A stretch of DNA of 64,000 bases from Effrenium voratum (GCA_963377175.1 CAUJNA010002780.1:605337-669336), one strand, 5' to 3'. Positions 10,580 to 22,130 are shown, numbered from the stretch's first letter. The notes: generated by a model from the sequence alone, not told the origin. Program-made: numbers and translations.

Positions 10580-10824
10580 GGCTTAGCCATGCATCCAACG
10601 CTCGAGCACTGAACGGTTGATTGGGCCAACAGAAAAAACGGAAAAACGGGAAAAAAACCCGGAAAAAACAACCCGCGACCCCGAGAACCTACAGGAAAAC
10701 GAAAAGGATAAAAGGCCGCTGATGGTCTCAGGGCAAGGTGCAGGCGTGAGGAGCAGCGGGCTTTTCACACCAGTCGTATCGATGGTGCTAACTTCCTTCC
10801 TCGTGAGCGCTACCGTCACTCCCC

Positions 10825-12276
10825 TCACTTGCCATACATGTACATCACCGTGATGAACTGCAGGAGTGCTCGCTTCGATCCTTTGCTCACTAAAGAGATG
10901 GTGGCCCCCCACTTGACTGCAATGGCTTTCAACTGCTCCACTGTGTCGGATGCCAGCTCCTGCTTGATGAGATCAAGGTAGGTCGCTTGGTTGGACAGCG
11001 TGCGTTCGTGTAGCCATGCCTTGAAGACCTTGTCCGTGAGACTGGTGGGAAGTGGCACCTGTTGACCTTTGGGGTTCCCTTGACGTAGAAGGTCCGAGTC
11101 TAGAGTGACATCCGGGGGAGCCGCCGGGGTCTTTCTCTTTGCTGGTCGTCGCTTAGGGGCTGGATCAGCCTCTGGAGATGGAACTGGTAGGGGAGGTCCT
11201 GGCTGATCTGAGTTGGCCGCATTGATGTAGAGGGACTGGTCGGAGCGGCCGGGCGTGGGGGTCCAGGACGCGGCATTGGAAGGGGACGAGGATGGCAGCT
11301 TCTTATCCGGTGTAAGAGTGATGCCCTTGCTCTTGTAGCGCTCCAGCTGTTGCTCCAATTCGGCAATTTTGTGGCGAGTGAGGTTCTCCTGCTTGGCGGG
11401 CTGCAAGGACTCCATGAGATCCACGATTTTGATTGCAAGTGGCTCCATAAACTGCATGGCCTCATTGCGTTTGTCCGGTGCATTGTCCACGTGGAGAGAG
11501 CGAGCTGTCCTGTCGATGTCGACCTCCCTGCCTCTCAATGCTTTGAGAATGGATGTCAATAAGACTGCCTCGGCTATCGTCTGAGCCATGACTGGTGTGC
11601 TGTAGCGGCCATTTGACAGTGCTCGTAATGCGTGATCTTCTGCTCCTCCTCGAAGAAGTCGCGTGAGTGGAAGATCCAGGATAGCTGTTCCTGCGAGCCC
11701 GACTCTTCTGGACCACTGAGTGGGCTGAACGTGACGGTACAGCTGCAGACCACGGACCTCCGTCTTGTCTAGGAAGATGTCGTCAGATTGGAAGGTGCTG
11801 GGAAGTAGCTGCGAATATCGAGGCTGAGTGTATTGCGTCGCATCACCCTGGCCTAGAGGTGCCCGAACTGGAGGTTGAACTGGCGGTGCGGGTGGTGGAG
11901 GACGAGGACCTGTCTGCATGTGGCTTGTTCCACCACCGTGATAGTTGTAAAATTGACCGGGTGGTTGAGGAGGGAACTGATGAGCCATCTGTGGGGGCCG
12001 AGGGGGATTGACGCGGGACGGTGCTTCTTCGCGAAGTTGATGTTGCAATGGTTCCGTCCGATTGGAGCTGAGATATGCCTCCTGCTGGGACTGCGGAACT
12101 GACCATGACGGAAGATACGAGGGTCCCGGATGCGAAGAGGAAGAAGGTGCCGATGCCGCCGGCCATGAATAGCTCCACTGAGAAGCCATCACGAGATAGG
12201 AGGTTGCCGGCCACACTGCTAATGGGTTAAACGCTAGGGGTACGCCACACATTTCCGAGACAACAACCATTGCCAA
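10825..12276 (-). CDS. Gag-like ORF of the Penelope-like element
   Basis: A 483-codon ORF. The first 150 residues are rich in Pro, Gln and Ser. Residues about 160-290 look like a folded, mostly helical domain. Residues about 290-325 (PAKQENLTRHKIAELEQQLERYK) are charged with heptad-like spacing, consistent with a short coiled coil. A basic Pro-rich linker with KRRPAKRK follows, then a C-terminal helical segment. No zinc knuckle or known domain was recognised. Coiled coil plus basic segment suits a nucleic-acid-binding structural protein, but this is inference. It is separated from the ORFs on both sides by about 245 bp. Confidence 0.5.
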   Translation of the reverse strand: MAMVVVSEMCGVPLAFNPLAVWPATSYLVMASQWSYSWPAASAPSSSSHPGPSYLPSWSVPQSQQEAYLSSNRTEPLQHQLREEAPSRVNPPRPPQMAHQFPPQPPGQFYNYHGGGTSHMQTGPRPPPPAPPVQPPVRAPLGQGDATQYTQPRYSQLLPSTFQSDDIFLDKTEVRGLQLYRHVQPTQWSRRVGLAGTAILDLPLTRLLRGGAEDHALRALSNGRYSTPVMAQTIAEAVLLTSILKALRGREVDIDRTARSLHVDNAPDKRNEAMQFMEPLAIKIVDLMESLQPAKQENLTRHKIAELEQQLERYKSKGITLTPDKKLPSSSPSNAASWTPTPGRSDQSLYINAANSDQPGPPLPVPSPEADPAPKRRPAKRKTPAAPPDVTLDSDLLRQGNPKGQQVPLPTSLTDKVFKAWLHERTLSNQATYLDLIKQELASDTVEQLKAIAVKWGATISLVSKGSKRALLQFITVMYMYGK

Positions 12277-12519
12277 AACGACACCCGAATTCCGACCGGG
12301 CCCGGGGCAGTAAGAGACCAGAAAACAGCGTTAGTTACACAAAGCTTCAAAAAAGGAAACCCTGCAGTAAGGTCAGCACATACTCGGATGAGGCTCTGGC
12401 GTGCACTTTTTGTCGCAAAATATCGTCGGTAGTCGAAGACGGCAGTGTGGCGAAGTATGCTCTTATTCGCAATGAAACATCATTAATTGTCATTGGCTAC
12501 AACAGCTCCTGGTGCAGGT

Positions 12520-14055
12520 TCACGAGCGGAGGACACTAGTGGGTGGCTTTGCATCGGTGGGCCATGCGAGTCCAACGATCTGGCTTGCCTCCGGGATCAC
12601 CATCCAACACTTGCCCGACACATAGTGGATGACATCAGGACGTTCACTGGAGTCCAGGGCCTCAATGCAAGCTTGCTCTCCTCCCGATCGAATCGGCTGA
12701 CAGGTGCCAACAACAACAACAACAGCTGTCATGTTAAAAGACATGCTCCAGTTCTGGCTCATCGTGCGAGCGATTTCTTCAGCGTCGTAGTCGGCGTGTC
12801 CAGTGATCTTCCAGCCCTGGGCATAAAAGGCTGGGCACTCCGAGGAGTGCTGCCGGGAAGGATGGATCTGTCGGCTCCGCAGGATGCCGCGAGTACCTCC
12901 AACACTGGAAGCGTGAGTCCAGAGCAGCATGGGTCGCGTCTTCGTCGGTTCTTTGAGCCGGACTGTGGCCCCAAGATAAGGGACGGTCAGCATGAACCAG
13001 TGCGGGGTGATCTTATAAAAATGATGATCCGGGTTGACCTTCGCATAGTTCAGGGTGGAGTGCTGAGACGGTATGCCTGCTGCATTCAAGGTCGCGGCCA
13101 CATAGCTCATCTGCTCCTGATTGACTGGGATCCCATCACGAAGATATGGTGCGGCCAGCACCTGAAGTTCGTTCCTCCAGGGATCAGACTCCGGGTTGGG
13201 AAGCAAGACCAGCGGTGGATGTGCCTGCGGATTGGGGCGTAGTTGCATGCTCCTCGAGGACGACCCCACATCCGGGTGAGCTCCTGCGGCCTTGGAGGCT
13301 GGAGCTGATGGGGCACTGCTTCTGCTACGCGGAAGGGGAGATCGATTGCTTCTCGGTCGTCGGGATGAAGCTTTAGTTGCCGTAGGTGTCCGGGATGAGG
13401 ACTTGGCTGCTGTGGGCGCCGGCGCGGTAGCATTCGATGCTGCCGTCATGGTGTTGTCCGATGTTGAATCCCTTCGGGAGATCGGAGGTGGCGTCCGGGA
13501 GCGAGCTCGGCCTCGCCGCTGTGGGGGCACTGACTTGGAGTAGGGGGAAGCGTTGTGGGAACGTGACCGGTCTCCTTCCGTCGTGTGGCGTGACCTGGAT
13601 GGTGGGTTGGGCGGTGGAAGCATCTGACCTGATGGAGTTGCCGTAGGGATCGGTGCGATAGGGGTCGGTGCTGTGGGCATAGGTGGGTATGCTGTAGTTG
13701 AAACTGTCGGGGTAGTTAGCGTCCTCGCAGTCATTGGTGTCATCGGTGTGGCTGGGCGTGCTTTCACCAGGATTTGCGGCAGTGGGCCAGCTACAGATGC
13801 AGGCCAGACTTCCAAGGTAGGGATCGATGCCGAGGCGTCTCCGGGAGCAGGAGCCGGGACCGCTGCTTTGGCAGCCCTTGAGGCGTTGGACACCTCGCAA
13901 GATATGCTAGAAGCTGGTGTCACAAGCGTACTCCTGCTTGGTGATGCTGACTGGTGCGCCGGAGACCTGGGCGGCGTAGGGCCGGCAGTGTTCCTGGATG
14001 CCTTGGCCATGGGGCCTGCCGAGTTCGACATCGGACCTGCGTGGGGGCGAGACAT
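12520..14055 (-). CDS. First ORF of the Penelope-like element, unknown function
   Basis: A 511-codon ORF beginning about 300 bp inside the 5' terminal repeat. Residues 1-270 are low-complexity, rich in Pro, Ser, Thr and Arg with RSR-type clusters like SR proteins. The C-terminal 240 residues look folded: a VLLPNPESDPWRNE stretch, then LLWTHASSVGGTRGILRS near residue 375, and a Val-rich strand (AVVVVVGT). The H-A-S...G-I-L spacing is loosely like the H-G-T...I-L-x-x-G-L start of ADP-ribosyltransferase folds, but too weak to assign. RNA binding is possible from the SR-like part. Confidence 0.45.
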   Translation of the reverse strand: MSRPHAGPMSNSAGPMAKASRNTAGPTPPRSPAHQSASPSRSTLVTPASSISCEVSNASRAAKAAVPAPAPGDASASIPTLEVWPASVAGPLPQILVKARPATPMTPMTARTLTTPTVSTTAYPPMPTAPTPIAPIPTATPSGQMLPPPNPPSRSRHTTEGDRSRSHNASPYSKSVPPQRRGRARSRTPPPISRRDSTSDNTMTAASNATAPAPTAAKSSSRTPTATKASSRRPRSNRSPLPRSRSSAPSAPASKAAGAHPDVGSSSRSMQLRPNPQAHPPLVLLPNPESDPWRNELQVLAAPYLRDGIPVNQEQMSYVAATLNAAGIPSQHSTLNYAKVNPDHHFYKITPHWFMLTVPYLGATVRLKEPTKTRPMLLWTHASSVGGTRGILRSRQIHPSRQHSSECPAFYAQGWKITGHADYDAEEIARTMSQNWSMSFNMTAVVVVVGTCQPIRSGGEQACIEALDSSERPDVIHYVSGKCWMVIPEASQIVGLAWPTDAKPPTSVLRS

Positions 14056-14356
14056 CTATTGCCAACAATTGCGAGCCAAGAGCAAGCTGACGGCGTCGTG
14101 ATTTTCCACCTGATGTGTCGGGTAGTCGGATTGGTTGTCAAACAGTTGGTCTGACAGAAACGGTTCACGGAAACAGTCTGGGGTGCCGGAAGGTCTGGGA
14201 GAAGTCCAAGCCTGTATTGATAAGATCAGCTGGAACAGTCAAGCGTCACGAGCGACAAGGTCCGGTAACAGTCTGTAGAAAATGTCTGTGCATGAGTCGG
14301 AACAGATGCCCACAACAGGGATCAAGACACTGACCGAAGCCCGGACGCAGTGCCTA

Positions 14357-14620
14357 AACACACTTGATATGAGACGGCAAAAGCTGACAATGTGCACCAC
14401 CATGCAGGTACAGGTTGTTTGAAGGTCTCCGGCAGGGCAATGGAGTTTCGGCACCGAGGAAGTCTAGACATCTTTCGCTAACGCACTCTCCTCTTCCGGA
14501 CCGCCAGCAGTGCGTTAGTTACTCCATGCTAGATCGTCCAAGGCGGTGGCGGCCGACTCCAATAAAGCGAAAAAGGCACGACCGCAGAACCCCTTAGGAA
14601 CAGGGGGGCCACACACACAC
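14357..14620 (-). repeat. 5' terminal direct repeat (pseudo-LTR) of the Penelope-like element
   Basis: Matches 6,108-6,371 with two substitutions, at 14,485 and 14,511. These pair with each other in the hairpin stem 14,478-14,487 / 14,509-14,518. The repeat runs into an AC dinucleotide tract (to 14,630) on the outer side. Confidence 0.9.
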
Positions 14621-14630
14621 ACACACACAC

Positions 14631-16790
14631 CATGACATAGCTGTCGCACTGAGACAGCAGCTGCTCTGCGGGATCTCCTTCGGAAAATCCACCTGCAAAT
14701 TGTTGATGGGTGCTACCAGCTGCCCAACACTCGGGGCTATTTGGTATTACTTGCTGAAAGTGTGCTGAAGGTACACCCAAAAGCTCTTCCCACAAAGAGG
14801 GCATTGCAAATCTTGACCATTCCCCCTGTCGAACAACCGCCCAACGGATGGTTTAGAATTTAGCTAATGAGTCATCTACACCAATGGGAGTCACTTCCGG
14901 ACCTTTAGTTGCTGGAGGGAAAACGGCACCTTTTGTTGGTAGCTGTGCCACTGAGAAAAAAGTGCTATACCCTCTATGGACAATCATCTGCTTTTCTGTG
15001 GGAAACCCACAATGTCTTCCCAAATTGACCATAGCCTGAACTTTTCGGCCGAAGCTCACCAAACTCGCAGCATTGCCTGGATCTTCACAAAGAGATCGCC
15101 TCGTTTGGACTTGCCAGGCCTCAGAAAGTGAGCATTTCATTTGAGCCTATCCAGCCACATACTAGTCACTTTGAGGGGCACGGTATTCATGTAGCCAACC
15201 ATTTGGAGGGTGTCCAATGAACAAATAGACTGGAAACCCAAAAGAGACAGCAGTGACTGAGGCTGGGGCATGCCTCTTCCAGGGATGATCAGCACATCAT
15301 CAGGCTTGAACACCTCCACCCAAACGGGTCCGAGACTTGACCTGACCTACCAGATTCCGTAGTTGGCCTGCAATTTGTGGGGAATCCACTCAGCCGAAAT
15401 GTGAAGGGAGTAGGAGATGAGCGAAGCTCTGCCAACTACAAACCAGAACGGGAAGCTCACCGCCACTGGTCCAGAACCGAAGGCAGCATGCTTTTTTGGG
15501 GGTCAACGTTGCCTTCTGCGTGCTAGGTCATCAATCACCGTCCTGTGCACCTTGCCAGGCTCGCTTTGGATGACGAGTGTCTCTCCATCCAAATGCTTCC
15601 TGAGTCGTGGCTCGCAGCTCACTGCGATGCGGGCGGAGATACACGTTGCACAGGTACGACGTATGGATTTCAACTGGAAGTAAATTTACCACCGACCATT
15701 GAGGAGGTTTTTCGTTATAATTCATACCTGTGCCAGTGTGGCCAAGTCGCGTTGTAAACTTGAACCCACACAACGCCTCGGCCTCAGGAGAGGAGGGGGG
15801 CCACAGGTGCGGAAACTCCGCGGTGTCATGCTCAGGTCGGTGCCAAGCTAATCTTCCTCGAAACGACCAAGGACTCCTGCTGAGAAAACATGAAAAAGCT
15901 GAAGCTGCTCCAATGCAATGGCGCAATTCCATGGCGAGTGGCAAAATCTGGCAAACAACGCCTACCACTCGCATCCTACAAGAGTCAGCAGTGACAGCAT
16001 TCCAAACCAGGAAGGAAACGCATCTACTTAAGCAAGACCATTCGCTTGCAGTCTGTTTTCTGAAGAGGTTGTATCGCAGGCCATTGCTATGCCAAGGTAT
16101 CCGGCTCTGTAAAGGCTCCTCCACTCTTTGGAAGACAGGATGCCTCGCTCCAGGGCAAACTCTCCCCTTGGAACAAACCAAAGGGTTCTGCATGTCGCCT
16201 CTGCCAGTCGGACAGTTGTCCATGGTCTACCTGGTTTGATAAGAAAATCATGGTCTGGCTCTTGAGTCACCCTTCCTGAAGGCCTGACTACCACACCTCC
16301 CCGTATCTCTAACTCCATCTGTTTGACACATTCCGAATGCCCAGGCATCAATTTAGGGAGGCATATTCTTTGTGAGGTCCCACTTACATGCCCCGAAGGA
16401 CACGGTTATAAATGAGTTATACGTGGGTCGTTCAAGGGCCATCCAAGGTGTCTAGCACTTGTAGGTGAAGTATGTCCATTTGGACTAAGATAAGTGGTAT
16501 GTGTCGAAATAGGGGACCCGAATTGAGGTGCTCCTTCTGCTCTCCCTTTACACAAGCCCCAAAAAAAGGTACCCTCAAAACCACGTACACACACATTCTG
16601 GCCCAAGCTTGTAACTGACATCCTGGGTGTCCGGCGTCTTCTCTCGGATTTTGATGACTAGGTCCCCCGGATCATGGCCAGGCGCCTCCAAGGTCCGGCC
16701 AATCAGCGCTGTGACCCAGCACTCGCAGGAAGAAACATGACATCTGCATGACGGTGCATACGTATACATATGTAAATATGTGTGTACGCA
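14631..16790. other. Unassigned; degenerate minus-strand ORF tracts
   Basis: Several minus-strand open stretches (14,853-15,140; 15,137-15,319; 15,531-16,223; 16,028-16,351) follow each other in different frames and read like decayed protein (for example KPDDVLIIPGRGMPQPQSL). I recognise no family. A dead retroelement is possible but unsupported by any catalytic motif. Confidence 0.3.
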
Positions 16791-16794
16791 CATA

Positions 16795-16941
16795 CATAAA
16801 TGCATACATACATTACATTACATTACATTACCTTACCTTACCTTACCTTACATACATACATACATACATTACATACATTACATGCATGCATGCATGCATG
16901 CATGCATGCATGCATACATACATACATACATACATACATCA

Positions 16942-16972
<31 letters not shown>

Positions 16973-17017
16973 CATACATACATACATACATACATACATA
17001 CATACATACATACATAG

Positions 17018-17048
<31 letters not shown>

Positions 17049-17110
17049 CATACATACATACATACATACATACATACATACATACATACATACATACATA
17101 CATACATACA

Positions 17111-17141
<31 letters not shown>

Positions 17142-17271
17142 CATACATACATACATACATACATACATACATACATACATACATACATACATACATACAT
17201 ACATACATACATACATACATACATACATACATACATACATACATACATACATACATACATACATACATACA

Positions 17272-17302
<31 letters not shown>

Positions 17303-17376
17303 CATACATACATACATACATACATACATACATACGTACGTACGTACGTACGTACATACATACATACATACATACA

Positions 17377-17407
<31 letters not shown>

Positions 17408-18790
17408 CATACATTACATACATTACATTACATTACATTAAATTACATTACATACATACATACATACGTACGCATTATATTACATTACATTACATTACAT
17501 TACATTACATTACATTACATTTCATACATACATACATACATACATACATACATACATACGCTTACATACGCTTACATACATACATACATACATTACATTT
17601 CATTTCATTACATTACATTACATTACATTACATTACACACATTACATACATACATTACATTACAATACATTACATTGCATTGCATTACATTACATCACAT
17701 CACATCACATCACATTACGAACATACCTCAATACATTACATTACACTACATTACATTACATCAAGTAAATACATACATACACTACATGAAATAACATGTC
17801 ATCACATTACATTACATTACATTGCATTGCATTACATACACACATTACACAAATTACGTACATACATACATACATACATACACACATACATACATACATA
17901 CATACATTAATTACATTAATTACATACATACATACATACAAACAAACAAACAAACATACATACATACATACATACATTACACACATACATACATACATAC
18001 ATACATACATACATACATACACATATGTATGATGTATGTATGTATGTATGTATGTATGTATGTATGTGTGTATGTATGTATGTACGTACGTACGTACGTA
18101 TGTATGTATGTATGTACGTATGTATGTTAGTGTGATGTGATATGATGTGATGTGACGTGCTGTTCTGCAATGTAATGTAGCGTAGCGTAACGTGTATATA
18201 TATATATATGTATGTATGTATGCATGCATGCATGCATGTATGTATGTATGTATGTGTGAATGTGTGTACGTGTGTACGTGTGCATGTGTGCATGTGTGCA
18301 TGTGTGCATGTTGAATGATGTGTGCATGTGTGCATGTGTGCATGTGTGCATGTATGCATGAAAAATAAATGAATGAATGAATGAATGAATGAATGAATGA
18401 ACGAACGAACGAACGAACGAATGAATGAATGAATGAATGAATGAATGAATGACAATGAGTGAATGAATGAATGAATGAATGAATGAATGAATGAATGAAT
18501 GAATGAATGAAATGAATGAAATGAAATGAATGAATGAATGAATGAATGAATGAATGAATGAATGAATGAATGAATGAATGAATGAATGAATGAATGAATG
18601 AATGAATGAATCTGTCTCTGTCTGTCTGTATGTATATGTATGTACGACGTACGTTGGTAGGTAGGTAGGTAAGTAGGTATGTATGTATGTATTTATGTAA
18701 GTATGTAGTTATATGTATGTAATTATGTAGGTATGTGTGCATCCATGCATGCATGCATGCATGTGTGTGTATATTAATATATGCATGTGG
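16795..18790 (+). repeat. 2-kb compound microsatellite with strand switch
   Basis: CATTA/CCTTA pentamers (16,808-16,850) and CATG (16,885-16,915) lead into long CATA tetramer arrays (16,915-17,420). CATTA pentamer blocks follow (17,420-17,830 with CATA islands), then CATA again to 18,020. From about 18,025 the array is the reverse complement (TATG) to about 18,130, then GTGCATGT units, an AATG array (18,365-18,610) and GTAG/GTAT units to 18,740. Large ORFs here (such as 16,780-17,910) only read the repeat. Confidence 0.97.
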
Positions 18791-19344
18791 CTGTAGCTCA
18801 AAAATATGTACCAACATGGCACCTTGGTAAATGGAACCAAAGACTAACACCTGCGGAACCCTGGCCCCCTAATTTTGAGCCACACCCATGTATGTATGTA
18901 TCTACGTAGGTATGTAAGTAGGTAGGTAGGTATGCATGCATGTATTACGGCATCAGTATCAGTGAGTTCCCTTCGATGTTGTCAAGTGGCTGCAAGGAGC
19001 GACGACGGCCGGCCTCGTCCGATGCGCCGGGATACCGGAACTCCTTGCCGTCCTGCAAACAGTGCTCGCAAGAAATTCATCATGTTTCATGGAATTCAAC
19101 ACTTGGCAGCTTCAAGTCTCAAGTTGCGCTCAGGTTTCGAACGCAGGGGTTTTACGAGATGCTGCTTTTGAATCCTCATCCCCGGGCTTGACATCGACTT
19201 GGAAGATGGCCTCGTCCTGCAAAGCTCGACACTCACTCAGTGTCTGGGAATCGAGCTAACAGGCATGACACAACAGAACACCAAAGTCAAACATAGTGGT
19301 TTCCCTGCATGTTTTGGACAACTTGCCAAGTTTCAGCAAAACTG
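18791..19344. other. No gene recognised
   Basis: Unique-looking sequence with a few GTAT/GTAG units at 18,890-18,945. No protein or RNA motif was recognised. Confidence 0.4.
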
Positions 19345-19530
19345 CACACACACTCTCGCACGCACGCACGCACGCACGCACGCACCCACCCACCCACACA
19401 CACACACACACACCCACACGCACACCCACACCCACACGCACACACGCACACGCACACACGCACACGTACGCACACGCACACGCACACGCACACGCACAGG
19501 CACAGCACGCACACACGCACACGCACAAAC
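19345..19530 (+). repeat. CA/CG dinucleotide microsatellite
   Basis: A GCAC tetramer block, a CCCA block, then ACAC and ACGCAC units. Cys/Val- and Thr/His-rich ORFs here are repeat translations. Confidence 0.95.
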
Positions 19531-19911
19531 GAGCAATCAACCGTGCCTTGAGGGTTTTGCGGCCGCTGCAAGTGCCACACACGTCCTTTTTCTCTATGAT
19601 CACGCCTTCACCTGTGCGACAGGGGCCCAGAACAGTCCACTCAGTGTGTCTTTCAACAATGGCCTTGTACCCAAAGTGGGGGATACACCCCTTGATCCCA
19701 CAACCCTGGTCTTCCACGACATGCGTACCACACAAACGCCCAGCACAAGCAGTCAAAGCAGCGGGCCTTGACATGCTGAGCAAACAGATTGAGTCCTCAC
19801 GATCCAGTCTCCCCAGTCAAGAATTCGCAGCCATGGATTCTGCATGTTGAATCAAGCCTGGGCAATCCCATTACCGCTTCAGCCCACCTTTTAGCCTTTC
19901 CCAGAGGGAGG
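19531..19911. other. Unassigned; short open stretch on the minus strand
   Basis: The minus strand is open from about 19,783 to 19,560 with non-repetitive sequence (GYKAIVERHTEWTVLGPC) that could be an exon. No family recognised. Confidence 0.2.
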
Positions 19912-19981
19912 GGTCATCTGCGCACGGAAAACGCGGTCATCTGCGCACAATATGAAAAACGAGATCCGGTCATCCGCGCAC
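19912..19981 (+). repeat. Three copies of a GGTCATCYGCGCAC motif
   Basis: Copies start at 19,912, 19,935 and 19,968. The reverse complement closely resembles the four motifs at 20,949-21,069, so the two clusters face opposite ways around the G-rich minisatellite. Confidence 0.7.
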
Positions 19982-20690
19982 GGTACGTGGGGGGGGATAG
20001 GGGGGGGGATTGGCAAGCACGTGGGTGTGTGGATGGTAAGCGTCGGTGGGACGCGGGTGGGTTGGGGATAGCGAACCAACACAAGGGGGAGGGTAAGCGT
20101 CGGTGGGACGCGGGGTGTGGGGAGGGGTGGTAAGCTACGCGTCGGTGGGACGCGGGGGGGATGGGAGGGGGTGGTAAGCTTCGATGTTCACGCGAACCAA
20201 CTCACGTGGGTGGGACGCGGTGGGGGGAGGGTGGTAAGCTTTGACGTTCGCGCGAACCAACTCACGCGGGTGGGTGGATGATGGATGGTACGCGTCGGTG
20301 GGACGCGGGGGGGATGGGGGGGGGGTGGTAAGCTTCAATGTTCACGCGAACCAACTCACGTGGGTGGGATGGATGGTACGTGTCGGTGGGACGCGGGGGG
20401 GACGGGGGGGGGTGGTAAGCTTCGATGTTCACGCGAACCAACTCACGTGGGTGGGACGCGGTGGGGGGCGGGGTGGTAAGCTTTGACGTTCGCGCGAACC
20501 AACTCACGCGGGTGGGTGGATGGTAAGCGCAGCGGGTGGGTGGGTTGTCGTGGGGACGCGGGGCGGGGGGCGGGTGGGTGGCAAGCTTCGATGTCACGAA
20601 CCAATTCACGTGGCTGGGTTTGTAAGCTTCGGTGGGACGCGGGGTGGAGGGGGGTGGGGGCCGGGGGGGCTTGGTAAGCTTGAGCACGGT
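19982..20690 (+). repeat. G-rich higher-order minisatellite
   Basis: Units contain TAAGCTTCGATGTTCACGCG or TAAGCTTTGACGTTCGCGCG followed by AACCAACTCACG and G-runs. Units begin at 20,175 (A), 20,235 (B), 20,329 (C), 20,416 (A again) and 20,477 (B again), so the A-B-C block repeats at about 241 bp. Many runs of four or more G lie on the plus strand, consistent with G-quadruplex potential. Confidence 0.9.
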
Positions 20691-20948
20691 GAGACACTTA
20701 TGCAACGTGAATTGACGGAAGAGACCCGGCCTGAAGTCAGTCCAAGAGTATGATCTAATTCACTTGTGGAATCATGCGGCGCCCGAAAAGATAGTCAAGG
20801 TCATTCGCCTAATTTTATCTGAATCATTGCTGGAATGTCTGTAAAAAGAGCGATCGTGCTGCGAACCTTCGTAATTTCAATCCCTCTCGAACACACTTCC
20901 GGCTTCTGATGTGTGGAAAACCCAAGCAAAACAACTTTATTTTGTTAC

Positions 20949-21069
20949 CACGTGCACGGATGACCAAGCCGATTTGCGGTAATTACCATGAATTCTGAAC
21001 ATGACACGTGTACAAATGACCAGTTGGACACGTGCACCGATGACCGCCCAACCACGTGCACAGATGAAC
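20949..21069 (+). repeat. Four copies of a CACGTGYACNRATGA motif
   Basis: Copies begin at 20,949, 21,005, 21,029 and 21,053. Each contains the palindrome CACGTG, the core of E-box/G-box sites. Protein binding is not shown. Confidence 0.7.
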
Positions 21070-21479
21070 CCCCACCCTTCCCAGATACCCCATTGCCAAG
21101 TCGCAGACTCTTAAGTAATGCAATCACCTGAAACACTGAGGCGCCGGCTGCTGAATCATCATGGGGCCCACTTTCTGAGCCCTGAGCTAGTGGCTAAATG
21201 GGGTCGAGATTTAATTTGAGATTTTGTTTGTTTTCTTTTGGGAGTTGTTTGTTTTCCGTCCTGCCTACTAAAATGCTGTAATTTACAGCATTGTCTCGCG
21301 AAATGTACGTCTTTTGCGCTAGTCCGTCAACATCATCAGCATCGTTTTCAACATCCCCCGCGTGTCCAGTCAACATCCCCAGCATCACCAGCAAATCGAC
21401 GGCCTTGCCTGCGGCAAGGCCTCATGGTAAAAGCGAGGATTCAAACACGGGCAAACTAATCCCTGTAAAACACCTAAAA
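21070..21479. other. No gene recognised
   Basis: Mixed sequence between two repeat regions. No motif recognised on either strand. Confidence 0.4.
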
Positions 21480-21866
21480 CGTAGTGGGGGGGTTGGGGGG
21501 GGCGGCAGCCCCCCGCATGATGATCGAAAAAGTGATGATTGAATTGGGGGGTGCCTTTTAATCTCTGCCCAAAATCCGAAAAGTACGGGGGTGGTTTGGG
21601 GGGGGGCAGCTCTCATGGTGATCAAAAAGTGATGATTCAATTAGGGGCAAAAAATCTAAAAAGCAGTGGGGGGGGGGTTGGGGGGGGCGGGGCACCCCCC
21701 CATGATGATCGAAAAAGTGATGATTGAAAAAGTGGATCGAAAAATTAGGGGCAAAGAATCTAAAAAGTAGCTGTCGCATGATGATTGAAAAAGTGATGAT
21801 TCAATTAGGGGTGCGTTTTAATCTCTGCCTAAAATCCAAAAAGTAGCGGGGAGGGGGGGACTGCTG
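21480..21866 (+). repeat. G-rich tandem repeat, left flank of the copia element
   Basis: About four diverged units of roughly 100 bp. Each has a G-run with GGTTGGGG, a CCCCC segment, CATGATGATCGAAAAAG, TGATGATTSAATTRGGG and AAATCYAAAAAGTAG. The same family resumes at 32,487 beyond the other LTR. Confidence 0.85.
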
Positions 21867-21869
21867 GGG

Positions 21870-22130
21870 CGCCTATCCCAGAAGGGAACGGGCACCCTGT
21901 GGTCGCAGAGGTCTGGATCTATCCGGAGAAAGTGCAATATGCCAATATGGAGGATTGGAGGATGGATTGTCCCTGGTGGCTTGTGTTGACTCTGAATCCT
22001 GTGAAGCGGTCTGCAAGCCTTTTATCACTGTACCATGTGTCGAATGACTGTACAAATGACGTGAAGGGCCTGGAGCCAAATGTATTAACGGCGTGTGTGT
22101 AAAGGTCAATTGGTGTAACCAAAAGCAACA
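21870..22130 (-). repeat. 3' LTR of the copia-type element
   Basis: Aligned with 32,249-32,486. Over the last ~137 bases I count four substitutions and one single-base indel. The outer half has several larger indels, including about 38 bp near 21,955-21,995 absent from the other copy. The first base is C where the other LTR has T of the terminal TG. Confidence 0.8.

Larger units (their letters stand above)
6108..14620 (-). mobile_element. Penelope-like retroelement with 264-bp direct terminal repeats
   Basis: Five ORFs on the minus strand lie between two 264-bp repeats in the same orientation (6,108-6,371 and 14,357-14,620; constant offset 8,249). In transcription order they are a Pro/Ser/Arg-rich protein (511 aa), a gag-like protein (483 aa), a GIY-YIG endonuclease ORF (454 aa), a reverse transcriptase (644 aa) and a Myb/SANT protein (323 aa). 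The RT has the Penelope-type F-x-S-V-P motif A and no integrase, protease or RNase H is visible. Known Penelope-like elements combine RT with GIY-YIG and carry terminal pseudo-LTRs; an endonuclease N-terminal to RT is described for the Chlamys/Naiad branch. The terminal repeats differ at only two bases and the ORFs are largely intact, so insertion looks recent. Ends lie in CA-rich DNA; no target duplication was recognised. Confidence 0.75.

Noticed and set aside
16780..18850. ORFs of 180-376 codons rich in Thr-Tyr-Ile-His or Met-Tyr-Val-Cys
   Set aside because: Pure translation of CATA/TATG arrays, open because the repeat lacks stop codons.
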